This document shows positions 33,213-42,243 of a stretch of DNA of 64,000 nucleotides, one piece after another (the first letter of the stretch is position 1; every line of letters starts with the position of its first letter). The notes beneath the pieces were generated by a model. That model was not told the DNA's origin, did not search any database, and saw nothing but the letters and a program-made list of their open reading frames with translations. Origin of the DNA: CAVTPD01 sp963736575 (lineage in GTDB: Bacteria; Bacteroidota; Bacteroidia; Cytophagales; JAAEPT01); NCBI GenBank assembly GCA_963736575.1, contig CAVTPD010000003.1, forward strand, positions 1,302,001-1,366,000, read 5' to 3'. A program made the translations under genes and the position numbers.

Positions 33213-34781
33213 TTATATAAACAAGGATATGCAATCTAGTTTAAAGAATACCAACCAAGTTAAAAACAAGACTGGTAATAATATTACTAAGGAGAATTTA
33301 ACTATGTATCCAAAAAATGAAGGCATTTCAACACCACATTGTTCAGCAATAGATTTAACCATAAAGTTAGGCGCATTACCAATGTAAGTCATGGCACCAA
33401 AGAATACAGACGCTACTGAAATAGCCGTTAACCATACAATAGAGGTTCCGTGTTCAGCAAATACACCAGTACCTGCCGCAAAGGATTTAACATCCGCTAC
33501 ATTAGCAATAGAACCACCCTGTGCAGAAATTGCTGCCGTTAAGAAGTTTAAGTAGGTTGGTGCATTATCTAACACCCCAGAAAGCGCACCGGTTAACCAG
33601 TATAAAGAACTGGTGTTAATCAACGCTCTGCCTTCTTCGGAAGCTGCAAAAGCACTTACTAATTGTAAAGCAGGCATCATTGTAAAGAAAATACCAATAA
33701 AGATGAACGCCACTTCTTTAATGGGTTCAAACTCAAACTCATTTCCTTTAAGGGCATCTTTATCTGCAAAGTAGAAAGAAAGACAACCAACAGAAACCAT
33801 AATGATTTCACGGATGAAAGAGAATTTGCCACCATGGCCATCAGGAATACCTGGCACCCAATCAAATACATTAGGATCAATGAAAACGGCTCCAATTACT
33901 ACTAAAATCCATAAGAAGTTTTGAGAACCTTTAATGGTTATTTTTCCTGAGTATTCAGGTGCTTCGGTATCTTCTTCTTTATTTTTAGAATCGAATACGA
34001 AGAAAACCATTGCTAATATTGAAATAGCAAATGCCCAAGGAACAATGTTATGAGCCGCTGTCCAAGCAAAAGGAACCCCTTTTAAAAACCCTAAGAATAG
34101 GGGAGGATCACCAATTGGTGTTAATGAACCACCAACATTAGACACCATAAAAATGAAGAACATAACGTGGTAGGCTTTTACTCTTCCTTTATTTAAGCGA
34201 ATGAAAGGTCTAATTAACAACATAGAAGCACCTGTTGTACCAATAACATTAGAAAGAATAGCTCCTATTATTAACAAAATAACATTAGTAAGCGGTTTCC
34301 CTTTTTTGTCTACTTGTATTAAAATACCACCTGCGGCCATAAACAAACCAAACAATAAAGCTATAAACTGAATGTATTCCATTAATGCGTGTACCGGATG
34401 ACCATTATCACCTAATACAAACAAATAATAACCAACTACTACCACACCTAGACCTACCGCTACTTTTGGGTAATGGTGGTGCCAGAAATGCGCAAAGAAA
34501 AGTGGCCCTGTTGCAATCATTAACAATAATGCTATAAATGGAATAACTGACCAAGGCGCAGGTTCTGAATGTGCTGAAGCATGTTCAGCGTGCTCTCCGT
34601 GAGCATCTGTGTGTCCGTCTACATGTGCATGATCTGTATGACCTTCGTGTGCATCATGGTCATGAACTTCTTCTGTAGAAGTTACTTGTTCTGTGTCATC
34701 GTTTCCGTATTCTGCTTCCGAAGCAAAAGCACCCCAGCCCAAATACAGTACTGAAAGGAATATTAGTATTAATCTTCTCAT
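33213..34781 (-). CDS. nhaD: Na+/H+ antiporter NhaD with histidine-rich N-terminus
   Basis: This 522-residue inner-membrane protein has about 12 spans and NhaD/ArsB-type motifs: GGSLTPIGDPPLFLGFLKG and ALSGVLDNAPTYLNFL. It should exchange Na+ (or Li+) for H+ at alkaline pH. An apparent signal peptide (ending GAFASEA) is followed by a stretch of about 60 residues very rich in His, Asp, Glu and Ala (HDHDAHEGHTDHAHVDGH, then AHGEHAEHASAHSE). This would face the periplasm and may bind metal or sense pH. The promoter is seen at 34868-34900 and the terminator at 33162-33188, so it is a single-gene transcription unit. Confidence 0.92.
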   Translation of the reverse strand: MRRLILIFLSVLYLGWGAFASEAEYGNDDTEQVTSTEEVHDHDAHEGHTDHAHVDGHTDAHGEHAEHASAHSEPAPWSVIPFIALLLMIATGPLFFAHFWHHHYPKVAVGLGVVVVGYYLFVLGDNGHPVHALMEYIQFIALLFGLFMAAGGILIQVDKKGKPLTNVILLIIGAILSNVIGTTGASMLLIRPFIRLNKGRVKAYHVMFFIFMVSNVGGSLTPIGDPPLFLGFLKGVPFAWTAAHNIVPWAFAISILAMVFFVFDSKNKEEDTEAPEYSGKITIKGSQNFLWILVVIGAVFIDPNVFDWVPGIPDGHGGKFSFIREIIMVSVGCLSFYFADKDALKGNEFEFEPIKEVAFIFIGIFFTMMPALQLVSAFAASEEGRALINTSSLYWLTGALSGVLDNAPTYLNFLTAAISAQGGSIANVADVKSFAAGTGVFAEHGTSIVWLTAISVASVFFGAMTYIGNAPNFMVKSIAEQCGVEMPSFFGYIVKFSLVILLPVLFLTWLVFFKLDCISLFI

Positions 34782-34867
34782 TGTTTAGTTTTCTATCAAA
34801 CAGGTAAAATCAATTACACTGCCTCAAATTTTAAGTCCTAGCTTTTTTAAAATTAATGCTAATTCAA

Positions 34868-34900
34868 ACAAAATTATATCGATTACTTAGAAAATTATCA
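34868..34900 (-). promoter_or_regulatory. Promoter of nhaD
   Basis: On the minus strand TTG (34900-34898) is followed after 22 bp by TAATTTTG (34875-34868), matching the Bacteroidota -33/-7 pair. The predicted leader is about 80 nt before the nhaD start at 34781. Confidence 0.6.
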
Positions 34901-34931
34901 ATATTGCAGCCGCATCGCTTAAAAGAGTTCC

Positions 34932-36791
34932 ATGAGTTCCGTTTCTGACTATTTCCAAAACCTATCTGAACTACTAGAAATCGAAATTTCTGAAGAAAGA
35001 AATCAACATCTAGAATTTGTAAAAAACACCACTGCACAAGAACGTAGAAAAAAGGGATACACATGGTTTCCTTTAAGAATCAGTGACAAAGGGTATGGGA
35101 TTGGTGAATATCCTTTTCTGGAAATAGAAAGAACCCAGAAAACAGAATTCGGTCATTTATTTGGCAGTGGTAAAATGGTTTCTATTTTTTATCTAGAAAA
35201 CGATAAAGAATCGGAAGAGCAATTAATTGGCACCGTTCATTTTGTAAGCGGCAACCGAATGAAAATTAATTTTTCGGTAGACGAATTACCCGATTGGGTT
35301 TTTAAAGAGCGAATTGGTGTAAATCTTCACTTTGACGAGAAGTCTTTTTCAGAAATGAAGAAAGCGCTAAATTTTTTTCAGACCGAAAAAAAAGAAACCG
35401 AAGTAGAACTAGCCAAAAAACTGATTGGGCTTTCTAGCTGTAAAATCAACACCGCCATTCCATATAATTCTACTTCTTTAAACGAAAGTCAAAACCAAGC
35501 AGTAGGCGCGGCCTTAGCTTCCGAAGATGTTTCCATCATACACGGACCTCCAGGAACTGGAAAAACCACCACCCTAACCGAAATTACCAAAGCTTTGGTT
35601 AAAAAGGGCGAACGTGTTTTGTTGTGCTGCCCAAGTAATGCTGCGGCAGATCACTTAACCGAAAAATTAGATTTAGCGGGGGTTAATGTTTTACGAATAG
35701 GGAATGTATCTAAAATTGACGGGAAGGTTTTCGAGCATACCTTTGATTACATTATCAAAAATTCGGAAGAACAAAAAGAAATACAACGGTTGAAAAAACA
35801 AGCAGCGGAATACCGAAGAATGGCCTTGAAATACAAACGTAATTTCGGTAGAGAAGAAAGAGAACAACGCAACTTGTTATTGAAAGAAGCCAAAGACATA
35901 CGAAAAGAAATTATACAGACAGAAGATCTCTTGATTGAAAAAAAGATGAACGCTGCCGAAGCAGTTGTCACCACATTGGTTGGCTCTTCTAACCGTTATT
36001 TGGAAGACAACATTTTTAATACTTTAATTATTGATGAGGCTGCCCAAGCATTAGAGCCAGCCTGCTGGATTCCTATTTTAAAAGCTGAAAAAGTTATTTT
36101 AGCAGGCGATCCGTTTCAATTACCACCAACTATAAAGTCAGACAAAGCACAAGGTCTTTCTAAAACGTTAATGGAAAAGTGCATTGCTTTTATTCCGAAT
36201 ACAACTTTATTGAACATTCAGTACCGGATGAATAATAGCATTATGCAGTATTCTAATCTTTGGTTTTATGACAATAAATTGGTGGCAGATAATTCGGTAA
36301 AACACCAGGTTTTAGCGGACGGCATTGCGCCATTTCTTTTTGTAGATACTGCGGGTTGTGGGTACGAAGAAAAAACAAACGATAATTCTAGTTATTATAA
36401 TGAAGGGGAAGCAGATCTTATTCTGAAATTAGCCCAAGAGTCGGCAGAACACACAGATGATATTGCCATTATAGCGCCTTACAAAGGACAGTCTGAATAC
36501 CTGAAATCTAAAACCGATAATGAAACCAAGTACAGAATTGATACGGTAGATTCTTTTCAGGGTCAAGAATCAGACGTGGTATTTATTTCTTTAACGCGTT
36601 CGAATGAAAAGGGTACAATTGGTTTCTTAAAAGATTACCGAAGAATGAACGTAGCCATGACCCGAGCCAAAAAACAATTGGTAATTATTGGTGACTCCGC
36701 TACTCTTTCTCAGGATAATTTCTTCAACAAAATGATTGATTTCACACAAGAAAACAACTATTACAAGTCGGCTTGGGAGTATTTGTATTAA
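34932..36791 (+). CDS. SF1B helicase, IGHMBP2/UPF1-like
   Basis: This 619-residue helicase has a short N-terminal region with an OB/stalk-like segment, then the SF1 core: Walker A IHGPPGTGKTTTLTEITKAL (about 203-222), CCPSNAAADHLTEKL, Walker B LIIDEAAQALEPACWIPI, GDPFQLPPT, QYRMN, VDSFQGQESDVVFISLTRSN and RRMNVAMTRAKKQLVIIGD. This is the UPF1/IGHMBP2/Dna2-like group that unwinds RNA or DNA 5'-3'. A Lys/Arg/Glu-rich coiled insert is present around residues 275-340. In bacteria this group is poorly characterised. The gene converges on the PAP2 gene with shared stop bases TTAA. Confidence 0.88.
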   Translation: MSSVSDYFQNLSELLEIEISEERNQHLEFVKNTTAQERRKKGYTWFPLRISDKGYGIGEYPFLEIERTQKTEFGHLFGSGKMVSIFYLENDKESEEQLIGTVHFVSGNRMKINFSVDELPDWVFKERIGVNLHFDEKSFSEMKKALNFFQTEKKETEVELAKKLIGLSSCKINTAIPYNSTSLNESQNQAVGAALASEDVSIIHGPPGTGKTTTLTEITKALVKKGERVLLCCPSNAAADHLTEKLDLAGVNVLRIGNVSKIDGKVFEHTFDYIIKNSEEQKEIQRLKKQAAEYRRMALKYKRNFGREEREQRNLLLKEAKDIRKEIIQTEDLLIEKKMNAAEAVVTTLVGSSNRYLEDNIFNTLIIDEAAQALEPACWIPILKAEKVILAGDPFQLPPTIKSDKAQGLSKTLMEKCIAFIPNTTLLNIQYRMNNSIMQYSNLWFYDNKLVADNSVKHQVLADGIAPFLFVDTAGCGYEEKTNDNSSYYNEGEADLILKLAQESAEHTDDIAIIAPYKGQSEYLKSKTDNETKYRIDTVDSFQGQESDVVFISLTRSNEKGTIGFLKDYRRMNVAMTRAKKQLVIIGDSATLSQDNFFNKMIDFTQENNYYKSAWEYLY

Positions 36792-37450
36792 TCTGCTTTT
36801 GGGAATAAACGAATGTGTTTATCCATCCACGGCTTCTCTCTAACACGAATGTGTTCCATATAATGCCAAACTACTATAGATGAAAACGCACCAATAACTG
36901 CACCTGCATAAACATCTACAAAAAAATGCTGTATTAAATACATTCTAGAAAATCCTACCGCTATTGCCATAGCAAATAAAATAAAAGAAAGTTCTATTCT
37001 GCGGGTAACCAACATTAAAATTACGGCCAAACTAAATGCCGAAGCAGTATGCCCAGAAGGGAAAGAATGATGCATGTGGTGATTAAAACCCTCAATTAGA
37101 ACTAAGTCTGGGTTCCCTTTTAAAAGACTAGCTGGCCTATCCGAGTTACTGAAAAACATCAATTTACCAGACCACACTAAAATACCGTGTAAGATACCGC
37201 TTAGAAGAATAATTAGAGCGTCGTAATAACTAATAAACAGAAAGATTACAGCTGTTATAACTATCCATACGCCATTACCCATTTCTGTATAATACATAAA
37301 AAACGTATCCCAGAATGGTTTTCTGCATTGGTTAATCTGTAAAACAACTTCTCCTTTTTCCACAGCAAGTAAGGGTAACAAAGCTAAAAAAAGTGCCAGA
37401 TGCGCTACTAAAACTCCTAAGTAAAACTGTTTTTTATTTTTTTTCATCAA
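36788..37450 (-). CDS. PAP2-family membrane phosphatase
   Basis: This 220-residue membrane protein with about six spans carries the three PAP2 phosphatase motifs: KLMFFSNSDRP, PSGHTASAF and SRMYLIQHFFVDVYAG. Family members dephosphorylate lipid phosphates such as undecaprenyl pyrophosphate, phosphatidylglycerol phosphate or lipid A. It is the last gene of a three-gene operon with an ArnT-like glycosyltransferase (17-bp overlap) and a GT2 enzyme, so a role in polyprenyl-phosphate recycling or lipid A modification is likely. The substrate is not determined by sequence. Confidence 0.87.
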   Translation of the reverse strand: MMKKNKKQFYLGVLVAHLALFLALLPLLAVEKGEVVLQINQCRKPFWDTFFMYYTEMGNGVWIVITAVIFLFISYYDALIILLSGILHGILVWSGKLMFFSNSDRPASLLKGNPDLVLIEGFNHHMHHSFPSGHTASAFSLAVILMLVTRRIELSFILFAMAIAVGFSRMYLIQHFFVDVYAGAVIGAFSSIVVWHYMEHIRVREKPWMDKHIRLFPKAD

Positions 37451-39080
37451 TTTTTTTATAAAGATAATAGCCGCCTCTTTTCTCTAAAAGCTCTACATCT
37501 GTTCTGTTGACTAAATCGTGGTTGCTCCCCGTTTTAGACACAAAATACACCGGTTTATCCGGGTTTTTAATTTCAATCAATTCCCTTTCGGTATACTTGC
37601 TTTGTTCTGGTCTTTTCTTCAAATAGAATATTCTTCCGTAAGATTTAAACCCTACCGTTGTAAGGTACACATCTTCACCAGCAAACCTACTGTAATATTC
37701 TATAGCAGGACCTTGTACAGCTTCTTCAATTGGATCTACCAAAGAATACAATCCCCAGTTAAGGGTGACGGCACAGGTTAAAGAATACACTAAAACTCCT
37801 GTTCTAATTTTATCGTGGTAGAAATAAACAAAAGTGGCAATAACACCCACCAGAAAGAAAATCCCAATTCCGGCTGTCCAAACGGGCAATTCCAAAATAG
37901 ACAATGTGTCTTGTGCAAATGGGTCTTTAGCCAATAAAGGCATTAATAGCTCTTTATTCTGAATAACAAAAGGCACTAAAATTAAGGGTAACGATAAGAT
38001 TGTACCCATAATTAAGAAGAACTTCTTTTGCTGCATTTTACCAATTTGTATGTAATCCGTTACGGTTAAAGCCGCTAAATAAGACAACGGAAAATACGTC
38101 ATAGAGCTATAGTTAACGATTTTGGTTTTCACGATAGAAAACAAAATCAAAACCACCCAGAACAAACAAAGCATCCAACGGTTAAAGTCTAAAGGACCGC
38201 TTTCTGTTTTTATTAAATTTTTTAACCCGAAAATTGAAATTGGGAAACAGCCCAAGAAAACTACTACAAAATGGTAATAGAATGGTTGTGCGTGCCCAGC
38301 AACATCACTGCTTAATAAGCCAACCATGTATACAAAAAACTCTTCTATAAAAGCGGGGCCACTAATTAAGGTTTCGGGCAGAAACCAAAAACCAGCCATA
38401 AATGCTACCGCTAAACCAAACAACAAAATCTCTGTAATCTTTAACAGTTTTACATTTCTCTTGTAAACTAACCAAAACACAATAGTGGTTAAGCCAATCA
38501 ACAATAAAGCAACTGGCCCTTTCGCTAATATCCCCAAGCCATTTACAATTCCGGCTAAGAAGAATGGTAGTATTTTTTTCTTTCCGTTCTGATTAATGGC
38601 TTTAATAAGCATCCAGATAGAAAGGAAAATAAAGAAGTTAAAAACAGGATCTATAATTCCGCTTTTGAAAAAGAAATGAGGTAAAAACGTACCGAAATAC
38701 ATTAAGACCCACAACATAGCGAACTTAGGGCCGCGTAAAGAATTACCAATTAAGTACAATAGACCCAATGAAAGAACACCAAAGAAGGCATTTGGGAAAC
38801 GTGCTGCAAATTCGTTTACTCCAAAAATAGAATACGAAATATTTTGTAACCATGGAAACAACGGTGGCTTTTCAAAGAACGGCATAAAGTCGATCTGAAC
38901 CTTGAAATATTCTCCGGTAACCCGCATTTCACGCGCTATTTCAGCAAAGTTTATTTCGTCCCAGTCAAATAAATGAACATTTCCGATGAATGGGATAAAG
39001 AATAAAGCCCCCAATAAAAGAACAAACAAAAGCTGTTTTCCTCTGGAAGCATTAAATAAACTTTCGGTAAGTCTTTCCAC
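37434..39080 (-). CDS. ArnT/PMT-like polytopic glycosyltransferase (GT83-type)
   Basis: This 548-residue integral membrane protein with about 11-13 spans has the GT-C signatures HLFDWDEINFAEIAREM (acidic catalytic loop) and FMPFFEKPPLFPWLQ, typical of ArnT-like lipid-linked sugar transferases. It should use an isoprenyl-phosphate sugar donor on the periplasmic face and glycosylate lipid A, another lipid or a protein. The GT2 gene 2 bp upstream could make the polyprenyl-phosphate sugar and the PAP2 gene downstream could recycle the lipid carrier. The acceptor is unknown. Confidence 0.85.
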   Translation of the reverse strand: MERLTESLFNASRGKQLLFVLLLGALFFIPFIGNVHLFDWDEINFAEIAREMRVTGEYFKVQIDFMPFFEKPPLFPWLQNISYSIFGVNEFAARFPNAFFGVLSLGLLYLIGNSLRGPKFAMLWVLMYFGTFLPHFFFKSGIIDPVFNFFIFLSIWMLIKAINQNGKKKILPFFLAGIVNGLGILAKGPVALLLIGLTTIVFWLVYKRNVKLLKITEILLFGLAVAFMAGFWFLPETLISGPAFIEEFFVYMVGLLSSDVAGHAQPFYYHFVVVFLGCFPISIFGLKNLIKTESGPLDFNRWMLCLFWVVLILFSIVKTKIVNYSSMTYFPLSYLAALTVTDYIQIGKMQQKKFFLIMGTILSLPLILVPFVIQNKELLMPLLAKDPFAQDTLSILELPVWTAGIGIFFLVGVIATFVYFYHDKIRTGVLVYSLTCAVTLNWGLYSLVDPIEEAVQGPAIEYYSRFAGEDVYLTTVGFKSYGRIFYLKKRPEQSKYTERELIEIKNPDKPVYFVSKTGSNHDLVNRTDVELLEKRGGYYLYKKIDEKK

Positions 39081-39082
39081 TA

Positions 39083-39859
39083 TTATTTAAATTTCGGGGC
39101 GTTTTCTTTGTAGTTAATACCCTTGAAAATGACATTTTTAGCTACACCAACTTTCTGGAAAAAGTAAGACATGGAAGTACCTAAAACCCCAAATCCATAT
39201 TTCACACTTCGTTTAAAGTTAATGGAAGATGCCTCGTCAAAATATTTTGTAGGGCAAGTAATTTCTGCAATGGGAAAACCAGAATAACAGATTTGAGCAA
39301 TCATTTGATTGTCAAACACAAAATCATCTGAGTTCAAATTAAAATCAATAGCTCTTAATACCTTACCCGAAAAAGCTCTGTAACCGGTATGGTATTCCGA
39401 AAGCTTTTGACCCATCATTATGTTTTGGAACAAGGTAAGGCAACGGTTAGCAATGTATTTGTACATTGGCATTCCGCCTAATAAAGCGCCTTTTCCTAAA
39501 ATTCTAGATGCCAATACTACATCGTAAACATCGTTGGCAATTAAATACGCAATCGACTGAATTAATTTTGGTGTGTATTGGTAATCTGGGTGAAGCATAA
39601 TCACAATGTCTGCACCAATTTCTAGCGCTTTGTTGTAACAGGTCTTCTGATTACCACCGTAACCTTTGTTTGTCTCGTGACGGATTACGTGGTTCACCCC
39701 TAATTCTTTGGCTTTGTCGTAGGTTTTATCGCTACTGTGATCGTCAACCAGGATTACTTCGTCAACTATATCAAATGGAATTTCGTTGTAAGTAATCTCC
39801 AATGTTTGCTCCGCATTATAAGCGGGCATTATTACAACAACTTTTTTATCAAAAATCAC
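39083..39859 (-). CDS. Family 2 glycosyltransferase (polyprenyl-phosphate sugar synthase-like)
   Basis: This 258-residue GT2 protein begins KVVVIMPAYNAEQTLE and has EVILVDDHSSDKT (nucleotide-sugar Asp), IVIMLHPDYQY in place of DxD and SEYHTGYRAFSGKVL with the downstream acceptor-site region. No C-terminal membrane spans are present. The MLHPDYQY and HTGYRAF features occur in dolichyl/undecaprenyl-phosphate glucose or mannose synthase relatives. It is first in the operon with the ArnT-like enzyme and fits as the donor-making step. Confidence 0.85.
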   Translation of the reverse strand: MIFDKKVVVIMPAYNAEQTLEITYNEIPFDIVDEVILVDDHSSDKTYDKAKELGVNHVIRHETNKGYGGNQKTCYNKALEIGADIVIMLHPDYQYTPKLIQSIAYLIANDVYDVVLASRILGKGALLGGMPMYKYIANRCLTLFQNIMMGQKLSEYHTGYRAFSGKVLRAIDFNLNSDDFVFDNQMIAQICYSGFPIAEITCPTKYFDEASSINFKRSVKYGFGVLGTSMSYFFQKVGVAKNVIFKGINYKENAPKFK

Positions 39860-39954
39860 GTTTTCTCTTTTTTATTGGGATGAACCTTTTAAGTTCATGG
39901 TTTTTTTCAACTTGTAAAGCTAAAAAGATTATTCACAAAAACGGGTTATGTAAG

Positions 39955-40191
39955 ATGAAAATAGAAGACAACAACAGTAATAAGGAATACAAACCAATTT
40001 CATGTTCTATTTACGATGAACTTATTTTATGCATCAGTCGTAAGCAAAGCCTTCTTATTTCTACCGAAAAAAATGAAATCACAACAGTAGCCAAAGATGT
40101 TTTCACCCGTGAAAAAGTAGAGTATCTTTTACTGGAAGACGGAACAGAATTGAGGTTAGATGCGATTAAAGGGTTTAGAATAATTGGATAG
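39955..40191 (+). CDS. Rho-binding antiterminator (Rof-like)
   Basis: This 78-residue protein begins at ATG 39955; the longer open frame upstream antisense to the GT2 gene is not credible. The sequence YKPISCSIYDELILCISRKQ, then VAKDVFTREKVEYLLLEDGTELRLDAIKGFRI, follows the Rof/YaeO small barrel pattern. Rof binds Rho and reduces Rho-dependent termination in gamma-proteobacteria. Relatives in Bacteroidota have the same fold, but activity on Rho there is inferred. The gene is divergent from the glycosyltransferase operon and converges on psd with a strong hairpin between them. Confidence 0.75.
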   Translation: MKIEDNNSNKEYKPISCSIYDELILCISRKQSLLISTEKNEITTVAKDVFTREKVEYLLLEDGTELRLDAIKGFRIIG

Positions 40192-40201
40192 TATGTAAAA
40201 C

Positions 40202-40237
40202 AAAAACGTCGGCGAAGTTTAAAACCCCGCCGACGTT
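40202..40237 (-). terminator. Terminator of the psd/gdh unit
   Basis: AACGTCGGCG (40205-40214) pairs perfectly with CGCCGACGTT (40228-40237) around 13 nt. On the minus strand it is followed by T5 then G/T-rich bases. It lies between the convergent stops of the Rof-like gene and psd. Confidence 0.78.
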
Positions 40238-40257
40238 ACTACAAAATTGTATATTGT

Positions 40258-40917
40258 TTAGTTAAATCTAGCTAAAACGGTTTTGCCGCCAACCGATTTC
40301 TGATTCATTTCTACTAGAATTTCTGTGCCCATAGGCAAGAAAACATCTACTCTAGATCCAAATTTAATAAAACCAAATTCTTCTCCTTGTTCGGCTTTAT
40401 CGCCTTCTTTAACATACCAACAAATTCTTTTGGCCATAGCGCCTGCAATTTGTCTAAACAAAACTTCTACACCGTTCGGTTTCTGAACCACACAAGTAGT
40501 TCTTTCATTTTCGGTACTGCTTTTAGGGTGCCATGCTACCAAATATTTACCCGGGTGGTATTTAAAATACTTCACAATTCCAGATACGGGGTTTCGGTTA
40601 TTATGCACGTTTATGGGCGACATAAATATAGAAACCTGTATTCTTTCGTCTTTAAAATACTCTCCTTCGGTAGTGTTTTCAATCACCACTACTTTTCCAT
40701 CGGCAGGTGCTAAAACTACGTTATCATCTTTTTCAATAGTTCTATTTGGGCTACGGAAAAACTGAAGTATAGTTAAAAAGAAGATGGTTGCTACACCAAT
40801 AATAGTAAGTTGAAGGATTTTATAACCTTCTAAAAACTGAAGACTGGCGGCAACAATTAACATTAATGCAGTTAATGCTACCAAAAGTATTTTCTTACCT
40901 TCCTTATGAATCGTCAT
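40258..40917 (-). CDS. psd: Phosphatidylserine decarboxylase, short proenzyme type
   Basis: This protein has 219 residues from the ATG at 40917. An upstream in-frame ATG at 40968 lies inside the gdh gene and is not preferred. It begins TIHKEGKKILLV, then has a membrane segment (about residues 12-52), LAPADGKVVVIE, IFMSPINVHNNRNPVSG and FGFIKFGSRVDVFLP, where the Gly-Ser bond is the self-cleavage site giving the pyruvoyl group. It converts phosphatidylserine to phosphatidylethanolamine in the inner membrane. It starts 7 bp after gdh ends and fits with cdsA 1.3 kb away. Confidence 0.92.
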   Translation of the reverse strand: MTIHKEGKKILLVALTALMLIVAASLQFLEGYKILQLTIIGVATIFFLTILQFFRSPNRTIEKDDNVVLAPADGKVVVIENTTEGEYFKDERIQVSIFMSPINVHNNRNPVSGIVKYFKYHPGKYLVAWHPKSSTENERTTCVVQKPNGVEVLFRQIAGAMAKRICWYVKEGDKAEQGEEFGFIKFGSRVDVFLPMGTEILVEMNQKSVGGKTVLARFN

Positions 40918-40924
40918 CTGTTTA

Positions 40925-42202
40925 CTAAAATCCTCCTCTATATTTAAATGTTTGAGCCACTTTGTCAATTGCTACTATGTATGCTGCAATTCTCATGGAT
41001 ACATCATAACGTTCCATTACCGTATAAACTCTAGAAAACGATTCAGAAAGCATGCGCTCGCATCTTCCATTTACCATATCTAAACTCCACTTATACCCCA
41101 AACGGTTTTGTACCCATTCAAAATAAGATACGGTAACACCACCCGCATTTGCTAAAATATCGGGTACTACTAAAATATCTTTTTCAGAAATAATTTTATC
41201 TGCTTTTGCGGAAGTTGGCCCGTTGGCACCTTCAACAATTAACTTTGCTTGTATTTTTTCGGCATTACTTAATGTAATTACATCTTCTACTGCACAAGGC
41301 ACCAATACATCTACGGGTGAAGTTAACAATTCTTCGTTTGAGAATTTTTCAGCCCCAGAAAAACCTTCTAATGTTCCCTTATTAGCGTCTCTGTATTCTA
41401 TGGCTTGGTTAATATCTATTCCGTTATCGTTCCAATATGCCCCAGAAACATCACTAATAGCTTTAATTTTTACCCCTCTTTCGTGTAAAAGAAGCGCTGC
41501 AAAAGAACCAACATTACCAAAACCTTGTACTGCTGCCGATGCATGATGCGGATTCATGCCTAATTTATCCATGGCATTCATAGTGGAAATCATAACCCCT
41601 CTACCGGTTGCTTCATTTCTACCTAAAGAACCACCCAATACTAATGGTTTACCCGTAACTACCGCTTGGGATGTTTTACCAACCATTTTAGAGTATTCAT
41701 CCATAATCCAAGCCATTACTTCTGGATTAGTACCCATATCTGGCGCTGGTATATCTTTATCTGGACCAAAAACATTTACCATGTTTTGTGTATAAGCACG
41801 TGTTAAACGTTCAATTTCACCTTTAGACATGGTTCTTGGGTCACACTTAATGGCTCCTTTAGCACCGCCATAAGGAATGTCCATAATAGAACATTTCCAA
41901 GTCATCCAAGCAGCTAATGCTTTTACTTCGTCTAGGTTTACATCCATTCCGTAGCGAATACCACCTTTAGACGGACCTAATATGTTACTGTGTATTACTC
42001 TGTGTCCTTCAAAAACTCGTTGTGTTCCGTCATCCATAGTAATCGGGATAGAAACCGTTACTTGCATGGCCGGACTTTTCAGTACGTTATAAACTTGTTC
42101 GTCTAAACCCAATATTTCAGCCGCCTTATGGAAACGTTCCATCATAGACTCGTATGGGTTTAATTTATCTTTAATTGGAGCAGGTTCTTGGTAGTTATTC
42201 AT
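40925..42202 (-). CDS. gdhA: Glutamate dehydrogenase
   Basis: This 425-residue protein is a hexameric-type Glu/Leu/Phe/Val dehydrogenase. It has GPSKGGIRYGMDVNLDEVKALA, the catalytic Lys in PYGGAKGAIKCDP, PAPDMGTNPEVMAWIMDEYS and the Rossmann fingerprint AVQGFGNVGSFAALLL. It interconverts glutamate with 2-oxoglutarate and ammonium. Coenzyme choice cannot be read safely from sequence. It is on the same strand as cdsA (41 bp) and psd. It links to the nitrate genes only through nitrogen metabolism, not by operon. Confidence 0.93.
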   Translation of the reverse strand: MNNYQEPAPIKDKLNPYESMMERFHKAAEILGLDEQVYNVLKSPAMQVTVSIPITMDDGTQRVFEGHRVIHSNILGPSKGGIRYGMDVNLDEVKALAAWMTWKCSIMDIPYGGAKGAIKCDPRTMSKGEIERLTRAYTQNMVNVFGPDKDIPAPDMGTNPEVMAWIMDEYSKMVGKTSQAVVTGKPLVLGGSLGRNEATGRGVMISTMNAMDKLGMNPHHASAAVQGFGNVGSFAALLLHERGVKIKAISDVSGAYWNDNGIDINQAIEYRDANKGTLEGFSGAEKFSNEELLTSPVDVLVPCAVEDVITLSNAEKIQAKLIVEGANGPTSAKADKIISEKDILVVPDILANAGGVTVSYFEWVQNRLGYKWSLDMVNGRCERMLSESFSRVYTVMERYDVSMRIAAYIVAIDKVAQTFKYRGGF

Positions 42203-42243
42203 GCGTGTCTTCGTTTATAGCCCTTTGAAAATAAGTTTTTTTA

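Noticed and set aside
39802..39954. Extended N-terminus of the Rof-like gene antisense to the GT2 gene
   Set aside because: It overlaps the start of a well-supported gene on the other strand and does not align with the family, whose usual length is met from ATG 39955.
40918..40968. Earlier ATG for psd
   Set aside because: It would place 17 extra residues inside gdhA; the ATG at 40917 gives the family's usual start and spacing.
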